NCBI GenBank assembly: GCA_001796415.1
Contig: MGML01000032.1
Location: 1-6,273, forward strand
DNA from: Chloroflexi bacterium RBG_13_46_14
GTDB lineage: Bacteria; Chloroflexota; Dehalococcoidia; Dehalococcoidales; UBA2162
Direction of reading: 5' to 3'
DNA: 6,273 nucleotides
In this document: positions 1-5,879 of the stretch, in pieces
Layout of the letters: each line of letters starts with the position of its first letter
Numbering within the stretch: position 1 is the first letter of the stretch
Notes under the pieces: generated by a model
Seen by the model: only the letters and a program-made list of their open reading frames with translations
Database searches by the model: none
What the model was told of the DNA's origin: nothing
Position numbers and translations under genes: made by a program

Positions 1-294
1 GTACTATCAACGGGTCTTGTTCCCGAAGAGGGCGAAGCTCCTCCATCTATCATGTACGTTGCCGGTGGTTTCTACGTGATATTCGGCTGCCTGGTCCGTA
101 TAAACAAACGATGGATACCTATAGCCCTGGCGGTAACAAACGGCCTGATAATACTGATATTCTTTCAGATGTGGTGGGGTAATACGGATGTATTGATGAG
201 TGCAGCCGGACTCGGAACGAAAATAGTTCAGTTTTTACTTGAAATTGGTTTAATTTATCTTATAATAGAGACCTGGAGCAGGGATAAGCAGTAA
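1..294 (+). CDS. C-terminal part of a small multi-pass membrane protein of unknown function (5' end outside window)
   Basis: The reading frame is open from base 1 to the TAA at 292-294, giving 97 visible residues. An ATG at 52 exists, but no Shine-Dalgarno lies at a useful distance before it, and the upstream residues (a proline- and glutamate-rich loop) read naturally into the first helix, so I treat the gene as truncated by the window edge. Three hydrophobic segments are visible, at about residues 19-34, 39-57 and 70-91, separated by short loops (one with the basic stretch RINKRW, one with MWWGNTD), followed by a short charged tail. I recognise no family or catalytic motif. Its stop codon directly abuts the dnaG start, so it is very likely cotranscribed with dnaG and rpoD, but this does not reveal a function. 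If translation really starts at 52, the product would be 80 residues. Confidence 0.6.
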   Translation, partial: VLSTGLVPEEGEAPPSIMYVAGGFYVIFGCLVRINKRWIPIALAVTNGLIILIFFQMWWGNTDVLMSAAGLGTKIVQFLLEIGLIYLIIETWSRDKQ

Positions 295-2049
295 TTGAGT
301 ATTATCGACGACGTAAAACAGAAAACGGATATTGTCGAGGTTATCAGCCAGTACGTGACTTTGAAAAAGTCCGGACGTAACTTTTCGGCTCCGTGTCCGT
401 TTCATAGTGAAAGGAATCCTTCTTTTTTCGTGTACCCGGAAGGACAGAGCTGGCACTGTTTCGGTGCCTGTAATACAGGGGGCGATGTCCTGTCATTCGT
501 AATGAAAAAAGAAAATATGGATTTTGGTGAAGCCCTGCGCCATCTTGCCGCAAGGGCGGGTATAGAGGTGCCGACAAGGGTACAGCCGGATACCAGAAAG
601 GACGAAAAAGACAGGATATTCCAGATCAACAGCGCCGCGGCTCTCTATTTTCATAATCTTCTCCTGAATTCTCCGGGGGCCGAGAACGCGAGGAAATACC
701 TCGAAAAACGGGGCCTTAATGAAAAAACTGTCTCTGATTTTCAGCTTGGATTTGCCCTGAACAGCTGGGAAGGACTGAAGGAACACCTTGAGAGAGAATA
801 CACCGAAAGGGAGATACTCGAAGACGGTCTCCTGGTGGAATCGGATGACGGTAGAACACATGACAGGTTCAGAAACCGGCTGATTTTTACGATCTGCGAC
901 AACCGGGGACGGATAACCGGCTTCGGGGCGAGGGTTCTCGATGACTCACTGCCCAAGTACGTGAACTCACCCCAGACGCTGGTATTCGATAAAAGCGGCA
1001 CGCTCTATGGAATAAACCTGGCGGCACAGGCGATAAGGCAGAAGAACCAGGCAGTTTTGGTCGAAGGATACATGGATGTCATTACCGCTCATCAGAACGG
1101 TATTACCAACGTGGTTGCATCCATGGGCACAGCGGTTACAGAAAGACAGGTCAACGACCTTAAAAAACTGACGAAGAATATTTTACTGGCCCTCGATGCT
1201 GATACTGCTGGCGAAGAAGCCATGCTCAGATGTGTCGGTTACGAGAATAGTCTGGATATAGAGTTAAAAGTGGTTATACTGCCGGAAGGCCAGGATCCGG
1301 ATAATGTGATCAGGGAAGATACCGGCAAGTGGTATGCCCTACTTGATAAAGCTTTGCCAGTTATGGACTTTATTTTTACGGTAGTTGGAAATGACCTGGA
1401 TCTTACCCGTGCGAGTGATAAACAGGAAGCGGTAGAACACATCGGTCCTCATGTAGTAGCTATTCCTAATCCGGTGCGCCGGGCGCATTATGTGCAGAAG
1501 CTAGCTCGGCTTGTCGGGACTGATGAACGAACCATCGAAGCTACACTGAGAGTAAAAAAAGTAACTCCGGTATCCGCTAAATCCAAAAGAGGACAACCTG
1601 TTCGTTTCTCCCGTTCTCCGCAGATTCTGTGGTCCAGGCCGATTGAGGAGCAGTTCCTGGCATTGCTGCTGAAGCATCCCGAATTCAAAGAAAGAAGCGC
1701 TGGTGTACCGGCTGAGTACTTAGAAAACAGCGAGAACCGGGAGATATTCGTAGCCTGGCAACAGTCTCCCGATGAAGAAGCGCTGAAAGAGAAACTGGAT
1801 GAAATTTTACTAGACTATCTTGATATACTATCTTCAAAGAACATACTGGCAACAAAAGTGAATGAAAGGTATAATGAATATGTACTCCGACTAAAGGAGG
1901 ACCACCTCAGAAGCCTGGCCAGAAAAGGGGAGACGGTAAAAACGGCCGGCGAGTTTCCCGGAGAGAAAGATATTGAATTGACCGATAATCTGCGTGAAAT
2001 ATTCAATATCAGGGCAAGGCGCGAAGGAGGTAAAGGAGATAGGAAATGA
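295..2049 (+). CDS. dnaG: DNA primase DnaG
   Basis: DnaG makes the short RNA primers used at the replication fork, working with the replicative helicase. The 584-residue product has the full domain order. The N-terminal CHC2 zinc domain spans about residues 1-90, with C34, H37, C55 and C59. The catalytic core spans about 110-370: a basic region around DRFRNRL (190-196) and ITGFGAR (207-213), KYVNSPQT (221-228), and a TOPRIM fold with E257 in VEGYMD, D301/D303 in LALDADTAG and DPD at 334-336. A less conserved helicase-binding C-terminal region spans about 430-584. Length is normal for the family. The start is TTG at 295, immediately after the upstream stop (TAATTG); the N-terminus that follows matches DnaG proteins ([17 protein letters not shown]), and a moderate GGAG/GGGA stretch lies at 275-284. 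The last zinc pair is C-x3-C rather than the usual C-x2-C. The gene overlaps rpoD by 4 bases. Identification is firm. Confidence 0.97.
   Translation: MSIIDDVKQKTDIVEVISQYVTLKKSGRNFSAPCPFHSERNPSFFVYPEGQSWHCFGACNTGGDVLSFVMKKENMDFGEALRHLAARAGIEVPTRVQPDTRKDEKDRIFQINSAAALYFHNLLLNSPGAENARKYLEKRGLNEKTVSDFQLGFALNSWEGLKEHLEREYTEREILEDGLLVESDDGRTHDRFRNRLIFTICDNRGRITGFGARVLDDSLPKYVNSPQTLVFDKSGTLYGINLAAQAIRQKNQAVLVEGYMDVITAHQNGITNVVASMGTAVTERQVNDLKKLTKNILLALDADTAGEEAMLRCVGYENSLDIELKVVILPEGQDPDNVIREDTGKWYALLDKALPVMDFIFTVVGNDLDLTRASDKQEAVEHIGPHVVAIPNPVRRAHYVQKLARLVGTDERTIEATLRVKKVTPVSAKSKRGQPVRFSRSPQILWSRPIEEQFLALLLKHPEFKERSAGVPAEYLENSENREIFVAWQQSPDEEALKEKLDEILLDYLDILSSKNILATKVNERYNEYVLRLKEDHLRSLARKGETVKTAGEFPGEKDIELTDNLREIFNIRARREGGKGDRK
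2024..2040 (+). promoter_or_regulatory. Tandem Shine-Dalgarno region for rpoD
   Basis: Two strong anti-16S complements lie inside the end of dnaG: AAGGAGG at 2024-2030 and AAAGGAGAT at 2032-2040. The second ends 5 nt before the ATG at 2046, with its GGAG core 7 nt away, which is optimal; the first is about 15 nt away, too far for ordinary initiation. Together with the ATGA overlap this fixes the rpoD start and suggests efficient, coupled translation of the sigma factor. Confidence 0.8.
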
Positions 2050-3476
2050 CCCTGGAACATTATGATCCTTCGGATAATTTCTCGCCATCTGATGAGAGTG
2101 ATGAAGAGTCCATATCGGCGGATGACCTGAATGAAAAACTGGAGTCTTCAAAAGATATCGATATAGATATACCGATAGATAGCATAGAAGAGCAGGAAGT
2201 AGCTGACGATCCGGTGCGTCTATACCTGCACGAAATCGGCAAGGTTGACCTGCTGACGGCCAAAGATGAACGGGTTCTGGCGGAGAAGATAGAGGCTTCG
2301 AAGCGTGTAAAAGAAATAAGGCAGGAACACACGACCAAGTACGGTAAAGCTCCTACAGTGGTGGAGGTTGTACTTACTATGCTGAAGGAGGTCGGGCGGG
2401 ACGCGAATATTATCCGTGCTCTGCGTGAGCAGCTTAAGTTACCGTCCACCAATAACCTGAAAGAAGCTTTATGCGATCCGGTCTTTAAGGACAGCGTAGT
2501 AGGAGTAATCGATCAGCAATTAATTCAGGCCGTATCCCGTGAGATCGGTGAATTCCTTCCGGAAACCGAGCAGCGGATCATCGACCTTTCGCTAAACTGC
2601 GCCCTGATTCCGGAAGTGGTTGTGAACAGTATACCTGACGATATGCTTCTGGAAAATATCGAAAGCATGGTAACGGATGACGATTTTATAGAAACGCTTC
2701 TCGGATATGAAAGACAGATAAAGGAACATCTTGACAGCATCTCCCGCGAATCCGCCAAAGCTGAAAAACATCTAATTGAAGCTAATTTAAGACTGGTAGT
2801 CAGTGTAGCCAAGAAACATATTGGGCGCGGTATGTCTCTCCTGGATCTTGTACAGGAAGGGAATATCGGACTTATCAGGGCTGTAGAGAAATTCGATCAT
2901 CATCGCGGCTACAAGTTCAGTACCTATGCCACCTGGTGGATACGTCAGGCTATTACCCGGGCTATCGCCGACCAGGCGCGAACGATCCGCGTACCGGTTC
3001 ATATGATAGAAACAATCAATAAGCTTCTCAGGGTGAGCAGGCGACTTGCCCAGGAGTACGGCAGAGAGCCGAATGCTAAGGAAATCGGCGCCAGGATGGA
3101 CCTGCCGACGGCAAAGGTGAGGGAGATAGTCAAGGTTGCCCAGCTTCCGGTGTCTCTCGAAGCGCCCATCGGTGAGGAAGAGGACAGCCATCTGGGCGAT
3201 TTCATCGAGGACAGGGATGCCCTGCCACCGGTGGATGCCGCTTCCAAGCAACTGCTGAAAGAGCAGATAGAGGAAGTTCTTATGGCACTTACTCCACGCG
3301 AGCAGCGGGTACTCAGGCTCAGATTCGGGCTCGAGGATGGACGAAGCCGTACTCTTGAGGAAGTAGGCCAGGAATTTAATGTAACCAGGGAGCGTATCCG
3401 CCAGATAGAAGCCAAGGCGCTGCGTAAACTACGCCATCCTTCGCGCAGCCGCAAACTCAAGGATTACCTTGAGTAA
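2046..3476 (+). CDS. rpoD: Primary (housekeeping) RNA polymerase sigma factor, sigma-70 family
   Basis: The product directs RNA polymerase core to housekeeping promoters (-10 TATAAT, -35 TTGACA). In the 476 residues, region 1.2 is at about 53-83 ([17 protein letters not shown]). A variable helical insert spans about 84-235. Region 2 is at about 240-311, with [23 protein letters not shown] and the -10-reading [19 protein letters not shown]. Region 3 is at about 313-395 ([16 protein letters not shown]) and region 4 at about 405-472, with the helix-turn-helix [20 protein letters not shown] at 436-455. These signatures mark a primary sigma rather than an alternative one. Region 1.1 is not recognisable; instead the first 50 residues are rich in D, E and S, with a DIDIDIPID run at 37-45. 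The gene starts at ATG 2046, overlapping the dnaG stop in ATGA, behind strong Shine-Dalgarno sequences, and is followed 23 nt after its stop by an intrinsic terminator. A perfect match to promoter consensus occurs elsewhere in this window, consistent with its specificity. Confidence 0.97.
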   Translation: MTLEHYDPSDNFSPSDESDEESISADDLNEKLESSKDIDIDIPIDSIEEQEVADDPVRLYLHEIGKVDLLTAKDERVLAEKIEASKRVKEIRQEHTTKYGKAPTVVEVVLTMLKEVGRDANIIRALREQLKLPSTNNLKEALCDPVFKDSVVGVIDQQLIQAVSREIGEFLPETEQRIIDLSLNCALIPEVVVNSIPDDMLLENIESMVTDDDFIETLLGYERQIKEHLDSISRESAKAEKHLIEANLRLVVSVAKKHIGRGMSLLDLVQEGNIGLIRAVEKFDHHRGYKFSTYATWWIRQAITRAIADQARTIRVPVHMIETINKLLRVSRRLAQEYGREPNAKEIGARMDLPTAKVREIVKVAQLPVSLEAPIGEEEDSHLGDFIEDRDALPPVDAASKQLLKEQIEEVLMALTPREQRVLRLRFGLEDGRSRTLEEVGQEFNVTRERIRQIEAKALRKLRHPSRSRKLKDYLE

Positions 3477-3499
3477 AAATTGGGTTGTTTAGACAAATT

Positions 3500-3532
3500 A
3501 AGCCATCTCGGTAGCATAGAGATGGCTTTTTT
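3500..3532. terminator. Intrinsic terminator of the dnaG-rpoD operon, probably shared with the convergent acetyltransferase gene
   Basis: A 10-bp perfect stem pairs AAGCCATCTC (3500-3509) with GAGATGGCTT (3519-3528) around a 9-nt loop, followed on the plus strand by six T's (3527-3532). It lies 23 nt beyond the rpoD stop. Read on the minus strand, the same stem is followed by the weaker tail TTAATTTG, so it could also stop transcripts of the acetyltransferase gene, whose stop codon is at 3531-3533. The plus-strand role is well supported; the minus-strand role is an inference. Confidence 0.9.
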
Positions 3533-4079
3533 ATGCTATACGTTTCTCAAAGAGGGTAAGGTCTTCATTCATCAGGTGTATATCGGCGACGAAACTAAAG
3601 CCGAACGCTTCATAATATGCTCTGAGCCTGGGTTGACGGGTACTGCAGTCGAGCCGCAGCATTTGTTTACCATTCTGCCGGCAGTATGATTCTATCTCAG
3701 TGAGTATTGTATGCCCGATCTTCCGTCCTGCCAGTTTCCTGGATACGGCGAAGGAGTGTACATATCCTGCGTTTCCGGGCCGGTCACCCCAGAACATGGG
3801 ATCTTCATCCTGGAGCCGGAAACACCCGATAATTTCATTGTCTGTATTCTCTGCAAAGTAGAATTCATTATTATCGAAGCCTGTGTTTATCCAGTTGAGA
3901 AGGTATGGGGGAAGCGTAATATATACTTCCCAGTAGTTGATGTTTTTCTCAAGAAGCCATTCAGCGGATTCTTTGAGCAGATGAAAAACGGTGTCTCTTT
4001 CTTCCGGCTTGACTTTTCTGATAGTGATTTCATACATATTATTCGGTACCATAGTATTCTTTGTGTGAGTCTTTACCAT
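3531..4079 (-). CDS. GNAT-family N-acetyltransferase, substrate unknown
   Basis: GNAT enzymes transfer acetyl from acetyl-CoA to an amine of a small molecule or protein. The 182-residue product has the expected order: an N-terminal strand and helices (about 16-65), a central strand pair FYFAENTDNEIIGCFRLQ (73-90), then EDPMFW, motif A with the acetyl-CoA loop at about 106-130 (YVHSFAVSRKLAGRKIG), and motif B at about 141-162 (LRLDC ... AYYEAFGF). Aligned to the usual Q/R-x-x-G-x-G/A loop, this protein has A117, K120 and G122, so two of the three key positions differ. The longest start (4079) is 3 nt after the ATPase stop; two later ATGs (4052 and 4037) are possible, and the conserved domain begins just after the last one. 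None has a good Shine-Dalgarno, so translation may depend on coupling to the ATPase gene. It converges on rpoD across a shared hairpin. Family is firm; substrate cannot be told. Confidence 0.88.
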   Translation of the reverse strand: MVKTHTKNTMVPNNMYEITIRKVKPEERDTVFHLLKESAEWLLEKNINYWEVYITLPPYLLNWINTGFDNNEFYFAENTDNEIIGCFRLQDEDPMFWGDRPGNAGYVHSFAVSRKLAGRKIGHTILTEIESYCRQNGKQMLRLDCSTRQPRLRAYYEAFGFSFVADIHLMNEDLTLFEKRIA

Positions 4080-4082
4080 CCA

Positions 4083-4889
4083 TTATAGATGACGAAGGAA
4101 AGCATCCGGATTGCTGAGGAAATCACGCATCAGATTGACATGTTCCAGTTCATCGTACTCTGCCTTCCGGATAATACCGCCGTCGAAGTTTAGGATTGTC
4201 GCATCCGGGCAGGCCATGATGATAGGTGAATGCGTGGTGATGATAAACTGCGAATCTTTCTCTATCATGGACTTCACTGCGGCAATGAAACTGAGCTGCC
4301 GGGATGGTGAAAGAGCGGCTTCGGGTTCATCGAGGAGGTAGAGCCCTTTGGGTACCAACCGAGCCTGAAAAAGTGTCAGGAAACTCTCGCCGTGCGATTG
4401 CGAGTCCAGGCCGTCTCCGTAACGGCTCTGGATTGCAGACAGTTCCTTCATAAATGGCGCTCGGGTCATGTCAACCGCCAGTTGGGATCTGCCACGAGCT
4501 TCTTTTTCCATTCGCGCAAGGTCTGTTTCAAGCTGCTGTTGCGTCTGGCGTATTGTTTTCGCATAACCGAAGAAGTCCTCGGCACGCAGAAAGAAACCCT
4601 TATGGGTTCGTTTTGACCATGAAAGCTGGAAATGGTGAGATAGTCTTCGGATCGAGGTAAGTGACGGATCGGTCTTGACGCTTTCACTGCCTATAGTTAT
4701 CGATCCTATGGCACAGGCCAGGGCTTCCAGCACCGTCGATTTTCCGGAACCATTTTCGCCTACGAAGAATGTAACCGCTGAGTCGAAATTCATGCTCTTC
4801 AACGACTGGATGATACCGAGTGAAAACGGGAATTGACTGTTTTCACTTTCATCCCAGTCGCGTACTGTTACTGATTTCAGGTGAATCAC
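4083..4889 (-). CDS. ABC-type/AAA ATPase (predicted ATPase, COG3910-like), role unknown
   Basis: The 268-residue soluble protein carries a complete ABC-type ATPase set: Walker A GENGSGKST at 44-52 with K50, a signature-like SHGESF at 165-170, Walker B LYLLDEPEAALS at 183-194 with D187 and catalytic E188, and the switch histidine H220 in ITTHSP. A charged helical stretch (about 108-155) sits between Walker A and the signature, as a short arm rather than a long SMC-like coiled coil. It lacks membrane segments and no permease is nearby, so it is not an obvious transporter component; it resembles the stand-alone predicted ATPases grouped with RecF/SMC-like proteins. The start is GTG at 4889, the only usual start codon between the upstream in-frame stop at 4926-4928 and residue 34; a GGTGGAG stretch precedes it at close range. 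It is followed 3 nt later by the GNAT gene, so both are likely one transcript. Biological role is unknown. Confidence 0.9.
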   Translation of the reverse strand: MIHLKSVTVRDWDESENSQFPFSLGIIQSLKSMNFDSAVTFFVGENGSGKSTVLEALACAIGSITIGSESVKTDPSLTSIRRLSHHFQLSWSKRTHKGFFLRAEDFFGYAKTIRQTQQQLETDLARMEKEARGRSQLAVDMTRAPFMKELSAIQSRYGDGLDSQSHGESFLTLFQARLVPKGLYLLDEPEAALSPSRQLSFIAAVKSMIEKDSQFIITTHSPIIMACPDATILNFDGGIIRKAEYDELEHVNLMRDFLSNPDAFLRHL

Positions 4890-4993
4890 GTCTCCACCGC
4901 CTGTAAGTCCTGCTTGTGTTTCAGTTTACTATCGTAGAATCAGCAAGTAAAGGACACGAGATAATCGGGTTGAAACCACCGGTTTGTCGTGTA

Positions 4994-5037
4994 AAGATAA
5001 AAATCGCTCCTCACCTTCTATGGATAAGGAGCGATTT
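4994..5037 (-). terminator. Intrinsic terminator of the SnoaL-like gene
   Basis: On the minus strand a perfect 10-bp stem, AAATCGCTCC (5037-5028) with GGAGCGATTT (5010-5001), extendable by one A-T pair, is followed by a T-rich tail ATTTTTATCTTT (down to about 4994). The loop is about 15-17 nt. It lies 19 nt after the stop codon at 5057. On the plus strand only three T's follow the stem, so it acts mainly in the minus direction. Confidence 0.88.
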
Positions 5038-5056
5038 GTACATGGTGATATCGGGT

Positions 5057-5794
5057 CTAATGCAGTTTCAAGGGTTTCAGCCTGGCGTTATGCTTTCTTT
5101 CGGTAGACGGTTTGCCGGTAACCGGATGTTTGAAATGGTGCGGGAGAATAAATCCAGAAACATACCGCAGGTCATTCGGGTCGATAGGTATATCAGGTAC
5201 GGGGAAAGGTATCCCTTCAGTATTTTCACGCCTTTCTTGCGGAGGATTGAGGAGGCGTTCGCCGAGTGCTTCCGGAGTTCCCCATCCGTCCTGGATTCTG
5301 GCGCTGTAAGGTATGAACCAGTAGATCTGGAGAATTTTCCAGACACCGTCTTCCTTGAAATACGTCATCTCATAGATTCCGCTGACCAGGGCGCCGCCGT
5401 CTACCTTTCCCCCATCGGATGTGAAGACTCCGCCGAATACATACCATCTGCCCCGGGCGGTTTTCCCGTCGGGATTGAGTGTGATAAGTCCGGCTGTCGG
5501 CGCAAGCTGATGAGAGAATCCGGTGGGATTTTTACCGCTGGCGGCACGGGCGAAGTATTTTCTGACGCCCTCCTTACCCAGCCACTGACCTTCCAGCCAG
5601 TTCAATTTTACATCCGGGCTGTCTGCGAAACAATCGATTACATCTTCTCCCAGCATATGCTCTACGTAGTAGTTGTAGGCATACTGAAGCCTCCTGATAG
5701 CCTCGATGTCTTCAAGATCGGAAATCTTTTTCTGCTGTTCTGCTACCAGTTTCTCCAGTTTTGCCAGCCTTGCTTCTGTGGATTCGGCACTCAT
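5057..5794 (-). CDS. NTF2/SnoaL-like domain protein with N-terminal coiled coil and C-terminal extension
   Basis: The 245-residue product has a short N-terminal coiled-coil-like helix (about 6-30, ARLAKLEKLVAEQQKKISDL), then a SnoaL-like cone fold from about 29 to 165. The fold comprises the helix DIEAIRRLQYAYNYYVEH, a strand with VKLNWLEGQWLGKEGVRKYF, the GFSHQLAP segment with H95, and the strand pairs ARGRWYVFGGVF and GALVSGIYEMTYFKEDGVWKILQIYWF. A polar, proline-rich extension of about 80 residues follows, ending with an FILPHHFKHPVTGKP segment (215-229). SnoaL-like proteins include small-molecule dehydratases, isomerases and hydroxylating-dioxygenase partners; no specific reaction can be assigned. 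No signal peptide is seen. The start is well fixed: ATG at 5794 behind a perfect AGGAGGT 6 nt upstream, with a strong promoter before that. It has its own terminator, so it can be expressed alone, though read-through from the MFS gene 85 nt upstream is possible. A long plus-strand reading frame opposite it is a shadow. Confidence 0.9.
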   Translation of the reverse strand: MSAESTEARLAKLEKLVAEQQKKISDLEDIEAIRRLQYAYNYYVEHMLGEDVIDCFADSPDVKLNWLEGQWLGKEGVRKYFARAASGKNPTGFSHQLAPTAGLITLNPDGKTARGRWYVFGGVFTSDGGKVDGGALVSGIYEMTYFKEDGVWKILQIYWFIPYSARIQDGWGTPEALGERLLNPPQERRENTEGIPFPVPDIPIDPNDLRYVSGFILPHHFKHPVTGKPSTERKHNARLKPLKLH

Positions 5795-5799
5795 AACAA

Positions 5800-5806
5800 A
5801 CCTCCT
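5800..5806 (-). promoter_or_regulatory. Shine-Dalgarno of the SnoaL-like gene
   Basis: AGGAGGT (minus strand, 5806-5800) lies at optimal distance from the ATG at 5794. This is a full match to the anti-16S core, decides the start and suggests efficient translation. Confidence 0.9.
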
Positions 5807-5834
5807 GTTTGATTTACTTGGATTTAACGCGCCT

Positions 5835-5864
5835 ATTATATACTTACGGTAGTGCGAATGTCAG
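5835..5864 (-). promoter_or_regulatory. Sigma-70 promoter of the SnoaL-like gene
   Basis: On the minus strand CTGACA (5864-5859, five of six to TTGACA) and TATAAT (5840-5835, perfect) are separated by 18 nt. Transcription would begin near 5828, giving a leader of roughly 34 nt before the ATG at 5794. It sits in the 85-nt gap after the MFS gene. The match is strong for a primary sigma such as the one encoded in this window. Confidence 0.82.
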
Positions 5865-5879
5865 ACCTTTGAAGGAGAA

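Noticed and set aside
1892..1907. Strong Shine-Dalgarno-like AAAGGAGG inside dnaG, next to a small GAGG-ACCA-CCTC hairpin
   Set aside because: No start codon follows at a useful distance and the bases encode Lys-Glu-Asp in frame, so I regard it as coding coincidence.
2787..3460. Long minus-strand frames (about 150 codons) within rpoD
   Set aside because: They are antisense shadows of the most conserved part of the sigma factor and have no support of their own.
3711..4088. A 125-codon plus-strand frame between rpoD and the ATPase gene
   Set aside because: It is antisense to the GNAT gene, which has clear family motifs; no ribosome site or family match is seen on the plus strand.
4916..5812. 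A 298-codon plus-strand reading frame starting with ATG
   Set aside because: It lies opposite the SnoaL-like gene, whose strand has a promoter, perfect Shine-Dalgarno, recognisable domain and terminator. The plus-strand product has no domain I recognise and runs through the terminator hairpin, so it is a shadow.
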